Part shown: one piece after another, positions 50,065 through 61,800 of the stretch
How positions within the stretch are numbered: the first letter of the stretch is position 1
Layout of the letters: each line of letters opens with the position of its first letter
Source of the DNA: Trochalopteron elliotii
Lineage: Eukaryota; Chordata; Aves; Passeriformes; Leiothrichidae
Direction of reading: 5' to 3'
Length of the DNA stretch: 64,000 nucleotides
Assembly: GCA_024734555.1 (NCBI GenBank)
Contig: JANPWX010000108.1
Coordinates: 1,422,566-1,486,565, forward strand
Made by a program: the position numbers and the translations under genes
The notes under the pieces: model-generated
Told to the model about the DNA's origin: nothing
The model's input: only the letters and a program-made list of their open reading frames with translations
Databases searched by the model: none

Positions 50065-53000
50065 ATACCACAGGGTGTAGCTGTATCTACCAAACTCACT
50101 CAATGGATTTGATAATGAATGGATAATGAAAAAGTCCCCTTTAAAGCCTGAGGTAGCTTCATGGTCCACACAATGCTGATTGTTGGCTATCTGGAGTATT
50201 AAAGAACACTTCAACGTGGACCCATCCTCTGCTTTGTCACAGGTTATTTGCAGGTATGCAGGTATTTTAGGTATACTTCAACTCTACCCTCCTATGCAGA
50301 AATTCTAGGTTGAACAGGAGAAAACTTATTTTCTGAAGCTTTCATGAATGCTAGATATTTTGTGTCTCCAGCCCCTTGTATGTTTCTGTGTTAAAAATGC
50401 TATGTTAATGATTAATTCAGTGAGGTTTTCCCTAGAAAATATAATTTTGATCACAAACAAAAATAAAGGCTCACTTCAGAGAAGTATTGGTATTGGTCTT
50501 CAAGAAAGGAACAGGCCTCGGCATTTTTGTGTCAATCAACTTGGCCTGTGTGGGGGACTGGAAAAAGCTGAAAGATCTTTAAATAATGTTCTCTGCCAAT
50601 TCTCTCAGCACTTTTATTAATACTGAAATTAAAGCAGTACCAGCTTAGGCATATAGGATGTCTAAATTACATGGGAATAAATTATTCATTCCAGTGGGTT
50701 TCATTTGCTTTTTTAAAAACCATATGCAAATATTTTCATTCATTGCTACTTTTGAATAGCTAGGCAGAAAAGACAAATTGTTTTGAGGATGACAGTTGCT
50801 TGGCCAGCCTGGATTTACTGATGAGTCCTTCCAAATTTTTAGAAGGTTCAAGGAAGGAACCTCATGAAGTTCAAATCATACATCCAGATTTTTCTTTTAT
50901 CTTGATTCTGGCAAGGCAAGTAAAGTCATAAAAGCTACATTTCTCAACCTTTATAAGGCTTCTATTACATTTAAAAGCTTCTGTCTTTGGCAGTGAGCCT
51001 GCCTGAACTTTTCTTATCAATTTATCTTTAACATAAACCTGACACAGACATGAAATGAATCTGGCATACCAACTCATTGATCTGCATCTAGCGATATATT
51101 GCAGGTGCACATCATTGGGAAATAAATATTGCCACTGACACAACCAGAGTCTAAGTAACTCAAGGAACAGTGAAGTAGTCTCATCAACATTTAGCATTTT
51201 TCTTTTTCTTCCCATAATTTACGCTCTTCTTTTAACTACTGTGTTTATGTCAGTGATTTTCAAAATTTTTTCCCATGTGTCAGTTGCTGTGTAGTTTGTT
51301 TTTTGGATTGAAATTTGACTCTAACTAAGCCTTCTCTTATAAATTAATTGCTAATATATGGCATTGACTTAAGAAAAAATCCAGCATTTCAACTATGTAA
51401 TTTTATTAATCAGTTCCTGGAAGCTGTAATAAATGGATTGACTGAACTTACACTTTTCTTTTTAGCAGTGACAAATCTAGTTTTATAACTATTGAATGCT
51501 AAGCTACATTTTCTTAACAGTAATCTTCTTCTGACTGAGTAAGATGAAATTTTGGATTTGACATTTTTTTTATTGTGAAGGAACTCTATTTCCTGTTTTT
51601 GTTTTTTGGTTTTGGCTTTGGTTTGGTTTCGTTTCGGGATGGTTTTTATTGTGTTTATTTTTTTGCAATGAGATAGTGTTTATAAAAGACTACATTCCTG
51701 GCAACAACAAAGTAAAAGGTACCTGTGTTATTGGCTGCTTGCAGCTGTGGAAAAATTTCAACAGTTAAGAAAACACAAACAGCAAAAACATGGTAGAGCC
51801 TATTTAAACAGTGGGAGATGGGATTGTCTGTTAGCTTGGGCTGTTTCTTCCATACATGGATGGGTTTCTGCAGGGCCAAAAAATGGTTGATTTCTCAGTC
51901 CTTTGCCTAAAAGATTTCTTTTATACTGGGCAAGTTCAGTATCATCAGGTAAAATTCAAAGGAGTGAAGGGGAAGTCTTCATAACTGCTATACAAATGTC
52001 AGAACATTCTCAGAAGTCTGAGTGTTTAAAATCTGACAAATAAAATCATAAAATCAAAATAATTTTTTGGTGGTCTCTATATTCTATAATATTGTACATA
52101 AATAAGTACCCCATGTTCTGAAACTGGTGCCCTCCAAAGGTGCAGCTTGATCAGATAAATTACCTCCTTAACCTTGGGCATCAGGTAAGGAAAAAAAGTA
52201 TTCTCTGACCATGGTGAAGTCAATCAATATCAATGATATTTTAGCTATGCAAAAATCTTTGGATAAAAATATAATTCAGCGCATGTTTATTTGATTTCCT
52301 TACAAAATCAGTATCCTCAGTGGTGATACTGATCTATCCAATCAAGTTTTCCTTGAACATTTGCATATTTTTTCTACTATAAATAGTTTGAACATCTGCA
52401 GCAGTAATTTATAAACCTCATTTATATTATTTATAGTACTTTTTTATTAGTTTAACACTAGTACTTTAAAAAAAGGATCCACTGAGATGCACTGGAGAAC
52501 TTAGAAACCAAGCAACTGGTACCAAAAAATATTTGCTTGAGCAAATGGAGAAACCACAAAATACAGTAAGGAAAGCATGAAAAAATGATGGACTATAGCT
52601 CAACAGACATAATGGAGATAAGCCCTAAACACATTTTTTTAATCATGACAATGTAATTGTGTTTCTTTATAATATTGAAATTAGGAATTAACATGTGATA
52701 ATTTTCCCTGTAGTTTTTGTCTTTTAATTTTAAATTTTGATATAATAAGAAGGAATACCTTTATCAGTGACAGTCCTAATTTTAGTTGTTTGTTGCCAGT
52801 GGCTCTCTGAAAAACACTATATATGAATCTCTGTTTCCTTAAGGAGTTATTTCTTAAGTCAAAAGGACAGTATAAATATCTCAATGTTATTTAAAAGCTT
52901 TTACAATAAAAGAAAATGACAATGAAATAGCCTGGAATTTTTTTCTCACTCTATGAGTTAAAATCAAGTATGACTAGATGTGACTTTAACAAAATCATTG

Positions 53001-53984
53001 GATCACTTCTATATTAAAAAAAAAGACATGAAAAGTAAGTCAGAGTTTTTATATCTTCCTAGTAATTCATCACACGTTGCAGGATAAAATATGTAAGTCC
53101 ATTCCTACCTGTCTAAATTAAGTAAATTTATTCCACTCAAATGATTTGAAAAGTACATGCTTCTGTGCTATTTTAAATATTAACAACTTTCAATTTACTT
53201 GTTAGGATTGAACAAACCAAGAGATTTCTGAAAACAGTTCAATAAGAATATACAGAATAAATTCTAAGGTAAGCTACTGTTCTCATACTGAGGATAAAAT
53301 GAAATAAAATTAAAGCATATTATATTCTCCAAATTGGTGACTGCAGAGAGTTTTAACATTTTTATGTGTTTCATAATGACTGAGTGGGTAAGGTAAGGTT
53401 AGTATAAACTAGTAAAACAGCTCTGCACTGTGGGCTGTCAAGGTTTTCAGGAGCCAAATTTAGTAGTTCTTGAGAGGCTGCTTCTCCACCCATTCATGTT
53501 TGAGTATTAATATTGGTGGTTCATTCCTCAGCCCACCTTTTTCCTAAACTCACAGGAGAAATGACAGAATTCTTGTCATGTCTACAAAAGTTACAGAAGT
53601 CATCTTTTACAGACTTTTTTTTTCCTCTGTATTATGACATATCATAAGACAGGTTAAGACAGTGTACACAGAAAAAGAAAAAAAAAGAATTTCCTTTCAT
53701 AATGAGAATAGAATTTAAGATTCCATAGAGATGTATGTTTAAGTTTGATAAAAAATACTGGATAGGTTAAAACATTTGCTAAGACTGAGAAAGTTTTTGC
53801 CTCAGATGTGCAAAATTACTACTGGGAAAGACAGCATGGGTGTGGCAACAGTATCCAAGGCTCTACCTATCCACAGCATTGGAATAATGTCTTCATAAAT
53901 GGAAAAAAATCAGAGAATACCACCAACTGTACTGTGGAAAATGTAAAGGATTATCGTGAAAAAACATGGCTTTTCAGCAAAGAA

Positions 53985-54118
53985 AAAATTAAAAAAAAAC
54001 AAAAAAAACCCCCAAAACAAGCCACACTCAAAAAACAAAAAAACAACAGTATCTCTGGAATCTACTAGATGCATTTTCTGGGAGAAAAAAAAAAAATCCA
54101 TTTCACAAAAAAAAAAAA
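53985..54118 (+). repeat. A-rich low-complexity zone
   Basis: Long A runs broken by short C or T blocks. A 14- to 16-A run plus ATCCAT is doubled at about 54087-54127. On the minus strand this produces Phe/Lys-rich frames that are artefacts. Confidence 0.85.
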
Positions 54119-54134
54119 AAAATCCATGTTTATA

Positions 54135-54236
54135 AATATATTTTGAAAGAGTCTGTTTTGGGGAAAAAAAACTATTTTGCAAGGGAATATATTTTGAAAG
54201 AGTCTGTTTTGGGGAAAAAAAACTATTTTGCAAGGG
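54135..54236 (+). repeat. Perfect 51-bp tandem duplication
   Basis: Copy 1 (54135-54185) and copy 2 (54186-54236) are identical at all 51 positions, beginning AATATATTTTGAAAGAG and ending ACTATTTTGCAAGGG. A few bases of a third unit follow. Fifty-one is divisible by three, which is why a minus-strand frame shows a repeated 17-residue unit; this is not evidence of coding. Confidence 0.97.
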
Positions 54237-54628
54237 AATAGGAGTGGGAAAAAATGGGAAAAGGATTGGGAAAAAAAATCCCGCAATATGTGTTTTTCAA
54301 GTGTTTTGGCTCCCAAATAGCATATTCAATCAAAAGCCTCTGACAACCTCCACATTGGAATCTTCTGCTTGTCAGTGAGAATACTGTGAAAAAGAGAACA
54401 GTTAATATAATCAATTCAGACTTTCAGAAAGTCCCTCCTGATGTTCAGTTAAGGAAGCCTGGTGCTATCATTTTGTTCCAGGAGCAAAACCTCGCGAAGA
54501 TCACAAACTGTCTAAATAAAAGCTTAGAAATGGAAGACTTGGAGACATGGAATCCATAAATATCTCTAGCTGGTTAGTTGTTGGGGTTTTTTTTCTTTTT
54601 TTTTCTGAATAAGGAAGGCAATGAGTTT

Positions 54629-55853
54629 CATAGAATCATAAAATGGCTTGGGTTTGAAAGGACCATAAAGACCATTGAGTTCAAAGCCCCCTGCGCAAGG
54701 ACAGGAACACTGTTCACTAGACCAGGTTGCTCAGAACCCCATCCAACCTTGCCCTGAACACTTCCAGGCATGAGGCATTTACAAACTGCTCTCGGCAACA
54801 TTTCAGTACCTCACCACCCTCACAGTAAAGAACTTTCCTAGCATCTAATCTAAACCTAGCCTCTTTGAGTTTGAAGCCATTCCCCCTTGTTCTGTCACTA
54901 CATGTCTTGTAAATAGTCTCTCTCCATCTTTCTTGCAGGCTCTCTGAAGGTGCTGAAAGACTGCAATTAGGTCACATCAAAGCCTTCTCTTTTCCAGTTT
55001 GAGCAAACCCAATTCTCCCAGCCTTTCCTCATAGGAGAGATGTCCCATTTCTTTAATCATTTTGGTGAGCCTCCTCTGGGCCCACTGCAACAGGTCAACA
55101 TCCTTCTCATGCTGGGGACTGCAGAACTGTACACAGTACTCAAGGTGGGAACTCACAAGAACAGAACACAGGGGAAGAATCCCCTCCCTCGACCAGCTGG
55201 CCAAGCCTTGTTATGATGCTACCCTGGAAACAATTGTCTTTCTGAGCTCCCAGCACATCTTGCCAGGTCATGTTCAGCCTCCCATCCACCAGTACCCCAA
55301 GGACTGTCTCAGCAGGGCTGCTCTCAATACATTTACATCCCAGCCTGTATTGATACTGAGGATTGCCCCAAGCCAGAGGCACCACCTTGCACTTGGTCTT
55401 ATTAAACCTCATGAGATTCCCATGGGCACACGGCTTGAGCTTGTCCAGGTCTGTGTGGATGGCATCACATCCTTCAGGTGTGACAACTGCACCACTCAGC
55501 TTGGTGACATCTGCAAATTTGCTGAGGGTGCACTAAATCCTTTCTTCTGTGTCATTAGTGAAGATATTAAAAATATTAGTCCCAATACAAAACCCTGAGT
55601 GACACCACTTTTTATTGATGGGTATCAGGATTCTGAGCTGCTGACCACTGCCCTCTGGATATGACTTTCCAACCACTTTCTAATCCATCTAAGAGTCCAC
55701 CCATCAAATCTGTCTCTTTCCAATTTATTGAGAAAGATGTTGTGGGGGAAAATGTCAAAGACTTCACAGAAGTCCAGATAAATGATATCTGTAACCCTTC
55801 TCTTGTCCACTGATGTAATCACCGCATTGTAGAATGCTTTTTTCATAGGAATT
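54629..55853 (-). mobile_element. CR1 LINE, 1.2 kb 3' part (minus)
   Basis: The 3' end lies at the left with octamer-derived CATAGAATCATAAAATGG, then GGTTTGAAAGGACCATAAAG. The 3' UTR and ORF2 complement follow: CCATTCCCCCTTGTTCTG, TTTGAGCAAACCCAATTCTC, CATCCACCAGTACCCC, GACATCTGCAAATTTGCTGAG and AAGTCCAGATAAATGATATC. It ends within the reverse-transcriptase region near 55853 (5' truncation). A plus-strand CR1 of similar type lies 1.4 kb to the right, so the two form an inverted pair. Confidence 0.92.
54977..55846 (-). pseudogene. Broken CR1 ORF2: RT and C-terminal remnants
   Basis: Three separate minus frames cover this part of ORF2. 55625-55846 holds the N-terminal RT motif YLDFCEVFDIFPHNI (family pattern YLDFSKAFDTVSH) and GWTLRWIRKWLESHIQR. 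55140-55412 holds MRFNKTKCKVVPLAWG and ESSPAETVLGVLVDGRLNM. 54977-55204 holds SSHLEYCVQFCSPQH, LSYEERLGELG and LEKRRL. The catalytic YADD region falls between frames and is not intact. Frame shifts and stops break the gene, so no active product is possible. Confidence 0.88.
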
Positions 55854-57229
55854 GAAGGCTGAATTTCAAATGAAAGAAGTAATGCAATGATTAATATATA
55901 GACTCAGTTGATAATTTGCTTGTTTCATACTTGTGTCTATAGTTGTCCATTACTAGCTTATAATTTAATGTACAAAGTGAGTATTACAATATTTGGAAAG
56001 GTTAACATATGGGGGTAGCAAATAGTTGACAGATAACATGATTTTTTATTTATATCACTCAAAATCAGACAAGAATTAGTAGCACATTGAGAGGATGTAG
56101 ACAAAATAAGAGAATAACACAACAGAAGGTGTTTAATGCTGACAATGAGGGTCAAGTGCACACACTTTGTCCTCCATGTATAAGCACACACACTTTGTCC
56201 TACATTTTGGCCTATTTGAGAGCTGTAACTGACAGAATGAGAATTTTGTCAAAATGTATTAGCACAAATGAAGATTGATATAGAGAAAAAAAGGAAGGTA
56301 TCAGTATGATTAATTTCTGTAAAATTTGTAGTGATTCCTCAGTTGAAATGCTAGATTTCATTTAAGTCAGCCAGTTCAAACATATTAGAATTTTGATTTT
56401 CTCTGCATATCTTTTTTTAAGACAATTATTAGAGCAAGGGAAAAATTAGTGTGAAAACAATGGCATTATTTATGCAAGAGTGCATAACATTAAAGAGTAC
56501 CTTAAGGAGGCGTTTTGAATAACGGATGGCATAACTACTGTATGGCAATCCAAAACTTCTCTCTCCCTATTTAAGTATAATGTAAGATTATAGAGACGTA
56601 AATTGAACTGTGAAGTAAAAAAAATTAAACATTCCACCAAATATTTTATCCTTTTAATTAAGTTGTGTTAATTATTACTACAAGTTACTAGAGGCTATGG
56701 AACTAAAAAGAAGTAAAATTAGTATTCATATGATTAATACAAACATCTATAGCTGTATTAGACAGGCTTACATATTCACACACGTGTGCCTTCATGCTTG
56801 AGGGAATAAATGAATGCAAAGTAAATGGAGCAGAAAAAGTTTTCTATATGGTCATTGTACTCACACCATTCTAACCAACATATAGTCATGGTTCTGGTCA
56901 CAGTGAAAGCAGAAAATATAAATATGGACCAATTAATTATTTTGTTTCATACGGGTTTTTCAAAACGTTGGATGCCCAGAGCAGACCTATTAAGGCCTTG
57001 GAAAAAAAAATATATATATATATATATTTGTGTGTGCATGTGAGTCAGGGGTGAATGGTAATGGATTGATTGACTTTACTACCTGAACAGAAGTACATCT
57101 ACTTACATGTCTACAGCATAGACAAGCTGAGCTGGTCACATAAAGCTCCTTTAACAAGTGCTCTAGTGTCATTATATATACTTTCCTAAGGCACTTCACA
57201 CAGGCTCAGTGAAGCTGTTGAGATCCTTA
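55854..57229. other. Unique AT-rich spacer between inverted CR1 copies
   Basis: No gene or element is recognised. It contains a doubled CACACTTTGTCCT block (about 56160 and 56190) and a (TA)8 run at 57011-57027. Confidence 0.6.
57011..57027 (+). repeat. (TA)8 microsatellite
   Basis: Eight TA units after a nine-A run, followed by a short TG array. Confidence 0.9.
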
Positions 57230-58871
57230 TGTCCATGTCTTAAGGAGATTGACAGGTGCAGCTGTAGATGTTTCTTTCGTGGTGGGGTGCTATTGCCGGC
57301 TAACTGATTCCCCAGACCATAGAAAGACCTTGTGTGGGTCCTTCAGCTCAGCAGGCTGCGCGTGGTTCAGGCTTGGATGAAGGAAGCATGCTCTCTCTTG
57401 TTAGGGAAGGTGTTTAATCAGTGCAGACATGTGGAAGGAGCTTTGCCAGAGCCCCTTCTCAGCACAGGGGAAGCATGGTGAGAGAGTGGAGAGAGTGAAG
57501 GAGAGAGAGAGAGAGGCTGGGCCTGTGTGTCCCTTTTCCCAGCTCAGGCCTGGGCGGGGAAACACTGACCCAATGGGGAAGGGAAGGGGGTGGGGTTACA
57601 TCAGGAGGAACCACAGGGGTAGGAATGGGGAGGTGGAAGGAACATACCAAGTACAGACCTAATACAAACACAAATTACAAATACAAATTCAAAAACCTGA
57701 AACTCGCGTTGCTACATGTAGCTGCTAAGCTTCTCTCCATTGTATTTGAAAAATCATGGTAGTCAAGTGAAATCCCCAATTACTGGAGAAAAAGGAAACA
57801 GCACATCATTTTTCAAAAAGGCTAAAAAGGAAGATCCTGGGAACTACTGACTAGTCAGCCTCACATTAGTGCTCAGTGAGATTATGGGACATTCCACATA
57901 TCCCTGGAAGATACTCCCAGGCATATGCTGTGGATGACACAGAGGTGTTTTGAGACAGCCACTGACTGGGGAGTCTTCTGTGATGGACTGACTGCATTGG
58001 TGGATAAGAGCAACTGGTGCCATGTACCTTGTATTCTGCAAGGGTTTTGACATAATATCCTTTTTTCCAATTTAAAAAGATACAGATATTACAGAGGGAC
58101 TGTTTGATGTATAAGAAGTTGGTTGGATGGGTGTATCGAAAGAATGGCAGCCCCACAGCTCAATATACAAATGGAATCACTAAAATCTGCTGTTGTTCAG
58201 CAGTCCCTGTTGGGTCTGATATTGTTCAATACCCTTGTTAGTGACATTGAGTCTGTATCCTCAGCAAGTTCACAGATGCCATCCTGCTGAGTGGTGCAGC
58301 AGGAAGGGATGCCATCCAGAGGGATCCTAACAGGTTGAAGGTGATGCTTCTCTTCTTCTACTCCTCTCTTTTAAGATGTCACCTGGAATACAGCATCCAG
58401 CTCTGGCATCACCAGCACAAGAAAAACATGGATCTGTTGAATGGGTCCAAAGGATGGCACAAAAACTGTCAGAGGACTGGAACACTTTTAATATGAAATA
58501 ATGTTCAGAGTGTTGGGGTTGTCCATCTTGTAGATGAATGTGCTCTGGGGAGGCCTTATTGTGGCTTTCAGTACTTAAAGGGGGCTTATGAGAAGGAGAG
58601 ATGTGTTCCTCCAGTGCCTGTATTATAAAGCAAAGAGTAGTGGTTTTAAACTGTAGATTTAGATTAGATCTAGTGAGGCAAATTAGATCTAACTGGAACA
58701 GATTACTCAGAGAAGCTGTGGAAGCCCCATCACAGGAAGTCTTTAAGGCCAGGCTGGATGAGGTTTTGAGCAATTTGGTCTTATGAAAAAATGTCCCTGC
58801 CCATGGTAGGGGGGTTGGACTTGGTAAGATTTAAAGACACTTTCCAACCCAGAACATTCTATGATTCTATG
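57230..58871 (+). mobile_element. CR1 LINE (plus), interrupted by an LTR
   Basis: The 3' end has two perfect ATTCTATG octamers at 58856-58871, preceded by CCCTGCCCATGGTAGGGGGG and GGACTTGGTAAGATTTAAAG. Going upstream there are CTGGAACAGATTACTCAGAG, CTTTCAGTACTTAAAGGGGG, CTGGAATACAGCATCCAGC, GCCATCCAGAGGGATC, TCAGCAAGTTCACAGATGCC, and, near 57790-57870, AAGGAAGATCCTGGGAACTA of ORF2. The match resumes left of the LTR with TCTTAAGGAGATTGACAGGTG, so the element starts at or before about 57230. Internal gaps and stops break ORF2. Confidence 0.88.
57263..57722 (-). mobile_element. ERVK-type solo LTR inserted in the CR1 (448 bp)
   Basis: The LTR is 57269-57716. Read on the minus strand it begins TGTAGCAACGCGAGTTTCAGG and ends in CA. 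The flanks are TGTAGA before and TGTAGC after, a 6-bp duplication with one mismatch. It is the same family as 5175-5673: both carry a GCCGGC/ACCGGC...CCCAGACC block at the left, a GGTGTTTA block (degenerate poly(A) signal ATTAAA here against AATAAA there), and an AATACAAA-rich right edge. A GA-rich stretch (57479-57514) is part of it. It is shorter than its partner by about 50 bp and has no internal viral region. Confidence 0.85.
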
Positions 58872-61380
58872 TGAGTAATCAAGAAAAAAACCAATCCTAG
58901 TAGATAGCACAGTGCTTGTTTGATGCTTTATTGTGATAAGGAGACAAGAAATACTTAAGTAGCCAAAGACCTAAATACTACAATTGTAAAACTGGAGAGC
59001 TCAGCTAAAATCTGATTATTATTACCTGTGTTCATTTTTCTAAGAGAAGATTTTAAAGAATTTTGCATAAACAAAATGAGCTATTTGTGTTCTAATTCTA
59101 TGCAGTACTTGCCTGATCCTATTCTAGGAATTTTTTTTCTGTTCTGGGGTAAAATCATTTCCACTTTATCTGTATTTATATATGCATGAACTGTCATTTC
59201 CTTGTGTTACCACATAGAATAGATTTGACCATTTTCAGACTGGGAACAAGTTTTCAGAAAGATTTGTTGTGTGAATTTTTATTTTGCTGTTTCAGAAATC
59301 ACCTCTTTGTCATTTTCTTGGCAAGTTAATTGAAAGTTGATGACATGACAAGTACTAAAAACATCCTTTTGTTCTACTATAGAAGAATGGATTATATTTT
59401 GTATCTGACTCTTTTAAATTATACTTTTTCTTCTATTTTTTAATATGATTATTTATTGAAATTCAGGTAATATTTTAAGACGTGATGCATAATTCAGTAC
59501 ATTTTTTACATTTGCTTTAATCACCATATGTCAACTCTTAAGTTTGAGAGCAAAAATAATCACTGTGCATGAATTCAGCTGTGAAGAGTAAAAATTTTTT
59601 ACCTAAGCTGCTGCTTGTATGTTTTGGTATATATTTGCCTCGGTATTCAACAGTACATTGAATAGTATTTAATTGTTAGAAAACTTTGGAAAAAAATTTA
59701 AAAGATTAGACAACTTTTGCAATAAATGGTCCACATAATTGTAATCATTTCACTTGATTTTTGTAGTGGTTTCTACCTTAGGGTTTAAGTTTGTCAGATG
59801 TAGTTGGACCTGTGCTCAACAAAGGAACATATTCACTCTAATGTCAAAGTATTTTATTTCCATGACTCGTTACATTATTCTTTTCTATCATTAACAGATT
59901 TTTAGTTTAAAAATAGCTTCTTACAAATCAAGCCTTGATGAATAACAAAATAGGAGTAGCTAGACTGAGGAAAGAAAGTCATGTAGAAAGAGCTCTTTTT
60001 GATTAAAAACAGCACAAGAAATTATTCTCTTAACATATATACTCAAAACAAAACTCTCTTTTTAATGCAGCCATGTAATTCTGATTGTTCTTTATTTTCT
60101 TTTCCCAGACATTTCTTTAACAGGCAGTTATTACAGAAGCACACGTGTCTTTATCCAGGAACTCCTCTCTTGAGCAGTATGTGTTTCTGAGTGAAAAGCA
60201 GGTGCTCCCCTTTTTGCTCATCACCACTTGGACTACTTTCAACTGATAATGCCTTTAAAAAATGTGAAGAACACCTGCCATCTTTATATCAGAACTAGTA
60301 TAACTAGTCATATTTTTAGTTTTATTGCCAAGAATATCTTTTTTCTTGAAAGCTTCTATTGGACTCTCCTACACTGATGTCAATCTGGATCAGTCCAGCT
60401 GTACAGTCAGCATTTCTTGGCAGTACATTGTGAGAAGCTGGCTATACATGCTCTTTGTCTTTGAAATACTTAAACTACAACTTAGGAAATAACTTATTTT
60501 GCTTTTCTTCTCTTTACCATAGTTTTTCTTTATTTTACTGTTATTCTTACTAGTTGGGTCTCATGTGATTTTTACTTATTACCTACAATGCAAAGAACAG
60601 TTCTAGGAATAAAGTATAATCTGTGTTTATATTGCTGATGGGTTTATACTGAGATATGGATTGAATTCCTGATTCAGGTATTTTTAGGTGGTGTTCAGCT
60701 ATGTACTGTAAACATCGACATGTTGACTTCTGTGTGTAAGTGGAGTCCCTGAGTTTCTGTTACAGTTGATGTAGACTGAGGCTCAATTTAGTTGCATATA
60801 TTTCTATATGCATCTAGATTCACCTGAGGAGTCTCAGAATACTTGTTCATGGTTCTCAGAAATATAACTCAGTACCACAGTGAGGGTTGTACCACAGTAG
60901 AATTTGGGGATGGGGAGAAGACCATACTCTGAATTAAATGTCTCTGTGTCTACTTCTAGAAATTTGAGTTTCCATTATGATCTGGTGAAATACAAAGTTT
61001 GATTGAGTTGCTTCACTGTAGTGTCTATTGCCATCTAAGAGGCTCTAGAATATCTTCTCTCACATCCTGATTCCAGTATAAGTCTGTTCTCCTGAAAAAT
61101 CTACCAGTCTCACATGGATATCTCTGATAAAGTCAAGTATCTTAACATGAGGAGTGCTGGCATGATCAACTAAGTGGGGTCTTTACAGTCTATGATGTAC
61201 AGATGAAATCTTGATTTTTAGAATAATATATGTAGCTAAATATTTTATTCTTATTCTAAATATCAGTAATCCTTTGCTTACTCTTTGGAATGTTAGAATG
61301 AGATTTAAGGTAGACTAATTAATACAAAATCTATCTGTCTTACTATGGGAAGAAAGAGATAGTACTAAAGGCAATCTTGC
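58872..61380. other. Unique AT-rich non-coding DNA
   Basis: No gene, transposon or notable repeat is recognised. Confidence 0.6.
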
Positions 61381-61793
61381 CCCCAATATATTGTGGCTGT
61401 GTTAATTACCCAATAGTGCAAACAGCCTTGCCCTCACAGCTGGATGTGATAAAAGAGTGAGTTAGGTGGTAAAGAGTCATTTGGAGTCTGCTGGCTGTGC
61501 TGTGAAGAGGAAGGGACAGGAGGTTGTGTGAGGGACAGATAAGGTAAGTCACTGTATGAGGGACAGACAGGGTTAGGTGGCTGTGCCAGGGACAGGAAGT
61601 AGCGAGCTGCAACTGCAGAAGGAAGAGAGAAGGAGAGAAAGAGCCAGAGCTGTTTGGAGCTGCCCATAGGATTGCTACATAGAAAAGGTGTGGGAGACTA
61701 TTAGATAACATGGTGCTGATACTCGAAGCCCCCTGAGGTTTTTAATGAAGCACTCTGAGTGCAGTGGACATCTCGACTACGACATCTTGCAAA
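61381..61793. other. Unclassified 413-bp GC-richer island flanked by a 7-bp direct repeat
   Basis: ATCTTGC occurs immediately before (61374-61380) and immediately after (61794-61800). Inside, AGGGACAG recurs at 61512, 61531, 61559 and 61588, the last three spaced 28-29 bp, so there is a short imperfect tandem array. The edges are CCCCAATATATTG and CTCGACTACGAC, without TG...CA ends or terminal inverted repeats. It could be an unrecognised insertion or chance. The frames of 101 and 77 codons on the minus strand lack motifs. Confidence 0.35.
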
Positions 61794-61800
61794 ATTGAGT

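Larger units (their letters stand above)
47613..54628. other. Unique AT-rich non-coding DNA (7 kb)
   Basis: No gene. Simple repeats are a T21 run next to a G/T-rich stretch (48799-48858), a (TA)-rich stretch (50029-50064), and an A-rich zone with a 51-bp tandem duplication (53985-54236). A possible very old CR1/L3-like piece lies near 49310-49460. Confidence 0.55.

Noticed and set aside
53910..54316. Overlapping minus frames of 107 and 83 codons with a repeated 17-residue unit
   Set aside because: Produced by A runs and the 51-bp tandem duplication, whose length happens to be a multiple of three.
55062..55598. Plus frame of 178 codons, the longest in the window
   Set aside because: It is antisense to the ORF2 remnant of the minus-strand CR1.
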